Positions 6,035 through 8,184 of a stretch of DNA of 8,184 nucleotides are shown piece after piece. The stretch covers positions 1-8,184 of the forward strand of contig JASHVH010000495.1 of NCBI GenBank assembly GCA_030039575.1, read 5' to 3'. A program made the translations under genes and the position numbers. Positions within the stretch are counted from its first letter, which is position 1. Each line of letters begins with the position of its first letter. Source of the DNA: Acidimicrobiales bacterium (GTDB lineage Bacteria > Actinomycetota > Acidimicrobiia > Acidimicrobiales > Palsa-688). The notes under the pieces are model-generated. The model ran no database searches. It was not told where the DNA came from and worked only from the letters and a program-made list of their open reading frames with translations.

Positions 6035-6967
6035 TCAATACCCGGCCGCGGTGTCGATCAAGCCGGCCAGAGGCCGGCCGGCGGCAAAGCGCTCGACGTT
6101 GTCCTTGATGCGCTCAGCGTAAAGCGGCTGGATCATCTCGTGGGTGTCAGCGGTGTGGGGGGTGACGAGGCAATTGGGTAACGACCATAACGGGTGGCCG
6201 TCGGGTAAGGGCTCGGGGTCGGTGACGTCCAGGGCGGCCCCGCCTATGGCGCCTTGTTGCAACACCGTCACCAGTGCGTCGGTGTCCACATGACGGCCGC
6301 GGGCAACGTTGACGAGCCAGGCCTCCCGCCCCATAAGGGCGAGCTCGGGGGCGGAGATGATGTGTTCCGTCTCCGGCGTGAGCGCCAGCGCAACGAAAAC
6401 GACCAGGGCGTCCGGCAGTACCGCATGGAGGGCATCCGACGGGACTGTTCGTTCGGCTCCCTTGACGGCGTCGGGCCCTTTGCGTAGCACGGTGGCATGG
6501 ACGCCGAACGGGGCTAGCAACGACAGGAGCTCTGCCGTGATGCCACCTCCGCCCAGGATCGTTACGTGCTGGCCGAAAAGGGAGATGCCGGCCGGTTTCC
6601 CCCACGACTGAGCGCGGGCGCGTTCGGCCAGCCTCCGCAGGCCGGCGAGGGCCAGGGCCAGGGCGTGCTCCGCCACCGGGCGGGCGTAACTTCCCTTGGC
6701 GCAGGTCCAAGTGACCCCGTTGGCCTGGGGTCTCGAAAAGACGCCCGCTTCGAAGAAGCGCTCCACACCTGCCATAGGTAACTGTGCCCAACGTATGCCC
6801 TGGTGCGCGCTAAGAGTGTCCAGCAAACCGTCGAACTGGAAGCTCACCCAGACAAGGGCGTCGGCGGGGCCGTCGTCACCAACCAACTCGCCGCCCCCTT
6901 GGCGCACAGCTTCGACGGCGAAGTCAGGGGACGATGGCCCGAGGACCACTCGAGGAGGGGAGGGCAT
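6035..6967 (-). CDS. D-isomer-specific 2-hydroxyacid dehydrogenase family protein
   Basis: A 310-residue cytosolic enzyme expected to interconvert a 2-oxoacid and a D-2-hydroxyacid with a nicotinamide cofactor. The catalytic triad is present: R223 in NVARGRHVDTDAL, E252 in DVTDPEPLPDGHPLW, and H271 in VTPHTADT. The Rossmann turn reads ILGGGGIT (137-144); the last Gly of the usual GxGxxG is Thr. The strand after it ends in LRKG rather than an Asp, which hints at NADP(H) preference (inference). The length is typical of short members such as GhrA/GhrB-like or phosphoglycerate-dehydrogenase-like proteins without a regulatory domain; the substrate is unassigned. The start is ATG 6967, which overlaps the stop of the small upstream gene as TAATG. 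TTG 6973 is in frame but less likely. It lies 39 bases before the kinase gene on the same strand, so the two are probably cotranscribed. Confidence 0.92.
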   Translation of the reverse strand: MPSPPRVVLGPSSPDFAVEAVRQGGGELVGDDGPADALVWVSFQFDGLLDTLSAHQGIRWAQLPMAGVERFFEAGVFSRPQANGVTWTCAKGSYARPVAEHALALALAGLRRLAERARAQSWGKPAGISLFGQHVTILGGGGITAELLSLLAPFGVHATVLRKGPDAVKGAERTVPSDALHAVLPDALVVFVALALTPETEHIISAPELALMGREAWLVNVARGRHVDTDALVTVLQQGAIGGAALDVTDPEPLPDGHPLWSLPNCLVTPHTADTHEMIQPLYAERIKDNVERFAAGRPLAGLIDTAAGY

Positions 6968-6969
6968 TA
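6965..6969 (-). other. TAATG stop/start overlap
   Basis: On the minus strand the TAA of the small gene and the ATG of the dehydrogenase share one base (TAATG). This decides the dehydrogenase start and predicts coupled translation. Confidence 0.75.
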
Positions 6970-7227
6970 CCAAACGGGCTGGTGGAGCCGCCGGTGACCC
7001 CAGCGCGCCAGGCTTTCCCAGGCCGAGGTCTCCCCGGCTACGGCCGACTTGATCAGGTAGTAAAGGAAGTTGTCGTCGCTGTCCAGCGCGGTGCCCGTCG
7101 CGCTCGACCCGACGGGGTGACGCACATCCACGCGCCAGAAGCGCTCGTCAGCGTGCTGTGAGATCGAGACGTCGAAGAGTTGGCTGTTGACCGTCACACC
7201 CCGGCTGGCTACCAGCTGTTCGCTCAC
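6967..7227 (-). CDS. Small protein of unknown function, coupled to the dehydrogenase gene
   Basis: I do not recognise this protein. From GTG 7227 it has 86 residues, no Cys, no signal peptide and no membrane helix. The first half (SQLFDVSISQHADERFWRVDV) alternates like beta strands. The second half has a likely helix, NFLYYLIKSAVAGE, and a Trp/His/Arg-rich tail (WESLARWGHRRLHQPVW). The reasons for calling it real are the TAATG overlap with the dehydrogenase start, biased codon use, and the absence of a better frame. The start is uncertain: GTG 7227 has a G-rich run about 5 bases upstream, while GTG 7233 and TTG 7251 are in frame and would give 88 or 94 residues. It is probably the first gene of the operon that continues into the dehydrogenase and kinase. 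Confidence 0.6.
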   Translation of the reverse strand: MSEQLVASRGVTVNSQLFDVSISQHADERFWRVDVRHPVGSSATGTALDSDDNFLYYLIKSAVAGETSAWESLARWGHRRLHQPVW

Positions 7228-7251
7228 CGACACCCCCCGTTCCCAGACCAA

Positions 7252-7412
7252 GTACCAATGGCAAGTGAGGCCCCGGCCAATGTGCTGATACCCCCGGGGC
7301 CGCCTTGGGCTATTGCTGATGGGAGCTTAGCCGTGGACGCTGACCGACCTGCGAACCGCTGGGAGACCGGACCTACCCGTTGGCCTTGGTGACGGCAGCA
7401 CCGTGATCTTCA
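7252..7412. other. Intergenic stretch without a recognisable gene
   Basis: This part of the gap between the small gene and the transporter gene should carry the promoter of the leftward small protein-dehydrogenase-kinase operon. I found no convincing -35/-10 pair, no tRNA-like cloverleaf and no coding frame with a believable start. Confidence 0.4.
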
Positions 7413-7462
7413 AACTGTGAAGGAAAAGTGGGCTCTCACACCACCACTTTTCCTTCGCAGTT
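7413..7462 (-). terminator. Long hairpin downstream of the transporter gene, probable terminator
   Basis: The 19-base arm at 7413-7431 pairs with 7444-7462 with one mismatch (T7418 opposite C7457, a G·A opposition or G·U wobble depending on the strand transcribed), around a 12-base loop. It begins 71 bases after the transporter's stop on the minus strand, where a terminator is expected. On that strand only TTT follows closely, so a U-tract is nearly absent. The arms contain GAAGGAAAAGTGG, clearly richer in A/T than the surroundings. A transcription terminator is the simplest reading; a mobile-element remnant is an alternative. Confidence 0.6.
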
Positions 7463-7533
7463 ATCAGCCGGCCGTGGCGGGAAACCTTTTCAGCCGAGCG
7501 AGGCGCACCGGCCGCGAGTGTGGGCCTACCGGT

Positions 7534-8184
7534 TCACCCTCTCGGCGCCGTGAGGGCGCCGGCTCTTTCACCCTGCGCTCCGGCGGAGACCTCCTCGGGT
7601 TCCATTGACAGTTTCGACGGCCACCAGTTCCAGCGGCCCAGGAGCGCCACCGTCGATGGCACCAGCAGGGTGCGCACCAAGAAGGTGTCCATCAGGATGC
7701 CGATGGCGAGGCCGAAGCCGATTTCGCGGACCTGGCTGCTGCCGGGGCCGCTCCCGGCCGAGAAGGCCAGCACTGCGAACGTCCCGGCCAATACCATGCC
7801 GGCTGACGTCACCGTCGGGCCTGTCCTCCCCACGGCGCGGATGACCGCCGGCCGGAGCTCCTTATGCCTAGCCTCTTCCCGGATGCGGGTCATGACCAGG
7901 ATGTTGTAGTCCTCGCCCAGCGCCAGCAGGAATATGAACATGAGGAAGGGGAGGACGAAACTGATCCCGGCGTTGTTCCCGATGTAAATGAAGACGATTG
8001 TGGACAACCCGAGGGCGGCCAGGTACGAGAGGCCCACACTTACGATCAGGTAAAGCGGGGCCACGAGGCTACGCAGCACGAGCGCCAGGAGCAGCCCAAT
8101 AGCCAGGATGGCGATGGGGATGATCGTGGTCAGGTCGTGGTTGGCTGTGCTGCTCACGTCGTAGACAGCCGCAGCCTCGCCTGC
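7534..8184 (-). CDS. MMPL/RND-superfamily transporter, C-terminal part (N-terminus beyond the window)
   Basis: The minus-strand frame is open to the right edge, so only the last 216 residues are visible. About five transmembrane helices appear in succession, matching helices 8-12 of MMPL-type transporters. The first is IIPIAILAIGLLLALVLRSL, followed by APLYLIVSVGLSYLAALGL. The third carries ALGEDYNILVMTRIREE, equivalent to the family's G-x-D-Y motif whose Asp is in the proton-relay helix. Then come SAGMVLAGTFAVLAFS and FGLAIGILMDTFLVRTLLVP. A short hydrophilic tail of about 30 residues ends the protein. The frame continues past GTG 8157 into AGEAAAVYD, as expected for the loop before helix 8, so 8157 is not the true start. 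Relatives export lipids, drugs or other hydrophobic compounds using the proton gradient; the substrate is unknown. It appears to be its own transcription unit, closed by the hairpin at 7413-7462. Confidence 0.92.
   Translation of the reverse strand, partial: AGEAAAVYDVSSTANHDLTTIIPIAILAIGLLLALVLRSLVAPLYLIVSVGLSYLAALGLSTIVFIYIGNNAGISFVLPFLMFIFLLALGEDYNILVMTRIREEARHKELRPAVIRAVGRTGPTVTSAGMVLAGTFAVLAFSAGSGPGSSQVREIGFGLAIGILMDTFLVRTLLVPSTVALLGRWNWWPSKLSMEPEEVSAGAQGERAGALTAPRG

Noticed and set aside
7300..7390. A possible tRNA (minus strand, around GGTTCGCAGG)
   Set aside because: The would-be T-arm does not form a 5-bp stem, and no acceptor or anticodon stem fits around it.
7417..7608. A small plus-strand frame (63 codons) starting within the hairpin
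   Set aside because: It runs through the hairpin and then antisense to the transporter gene, has no ribosome binding site, and its product has no recognisable features.
7534..8157. A complete 207-residue membrane protein starting at GTG 8157
   Set aside because: The frame stays open to the window edge, and the helices match only the C-terminal end of MMPL transporters, so this is a truncated view of a larger gene.

Overview
The window comes from a GC-rich bacterial chromosome. High-GC third positions, GTG/TTG starts and the gene families suggest an actinobacterium, possibly near the Acidimicrobiia; the lineage is inference, since no marker gene is present. Eight protein genes are supported. 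Seven lie on the minus strand and one on the plus strand. The first (left edge) and last (right edge) are cut by the window. No rRNA, tRNA, insertion sequence or CRISPR array was seen.

Layout, left to right. (1) 1-2877, minus strand, a compact operon read right to left: a TerY/YegL-like von Willebrand A (VWA) protein, a PP2C-type protein phosphatase overlapping it by ATGA, and a FUSC-family membrane protein that runs off the left edge. (2) 2878-3068, a divergent promoter region. (3) 3069-4181, plus strand, a Gfo/Idh/MocA-family NAD(P)-dependent oxidoreductase with a strong ribosome binding site. (4) 4182-4357, a gap between convergent genes with a small GC-rich hairpin and a 23-bp tandem repeat. 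(5) 4358-7227, minus strand, a second operon read right to left: a small protein of unknown function, a D-2-hydroxyacid dehydrogenase coupled to it by TAATG, and an unusual protein kinase with a C-terminal membrane helix. (6) 7228-7533, a gap with a nearly perfect 19-bp hairpin. (7) 7534-8184, the C-terminal end of an MMPL/RND-type transporter.

The most interesting theme is a VWA + PP2C + kinase set. It resembles the TerY-phosphatase-kinase triad known from comparative genomics (E. coli YegL/YegK/YegI is the familiar counterpart). Here the three genes keep the same strand, but the kinase is separated from the other two by an oppositely oriented oxidoreductase gene and a repeat array. The expected working model is that the kinase and phosphatase set the phosphorylation of shared targets and the VWA protein acts as a metal-dependent scaffold. 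The FUSC protein downstream of the phosphatase, and the 2-hydroxyacid dehydrogenase and small protein upstream of the kinase, are candidate partners by context only.
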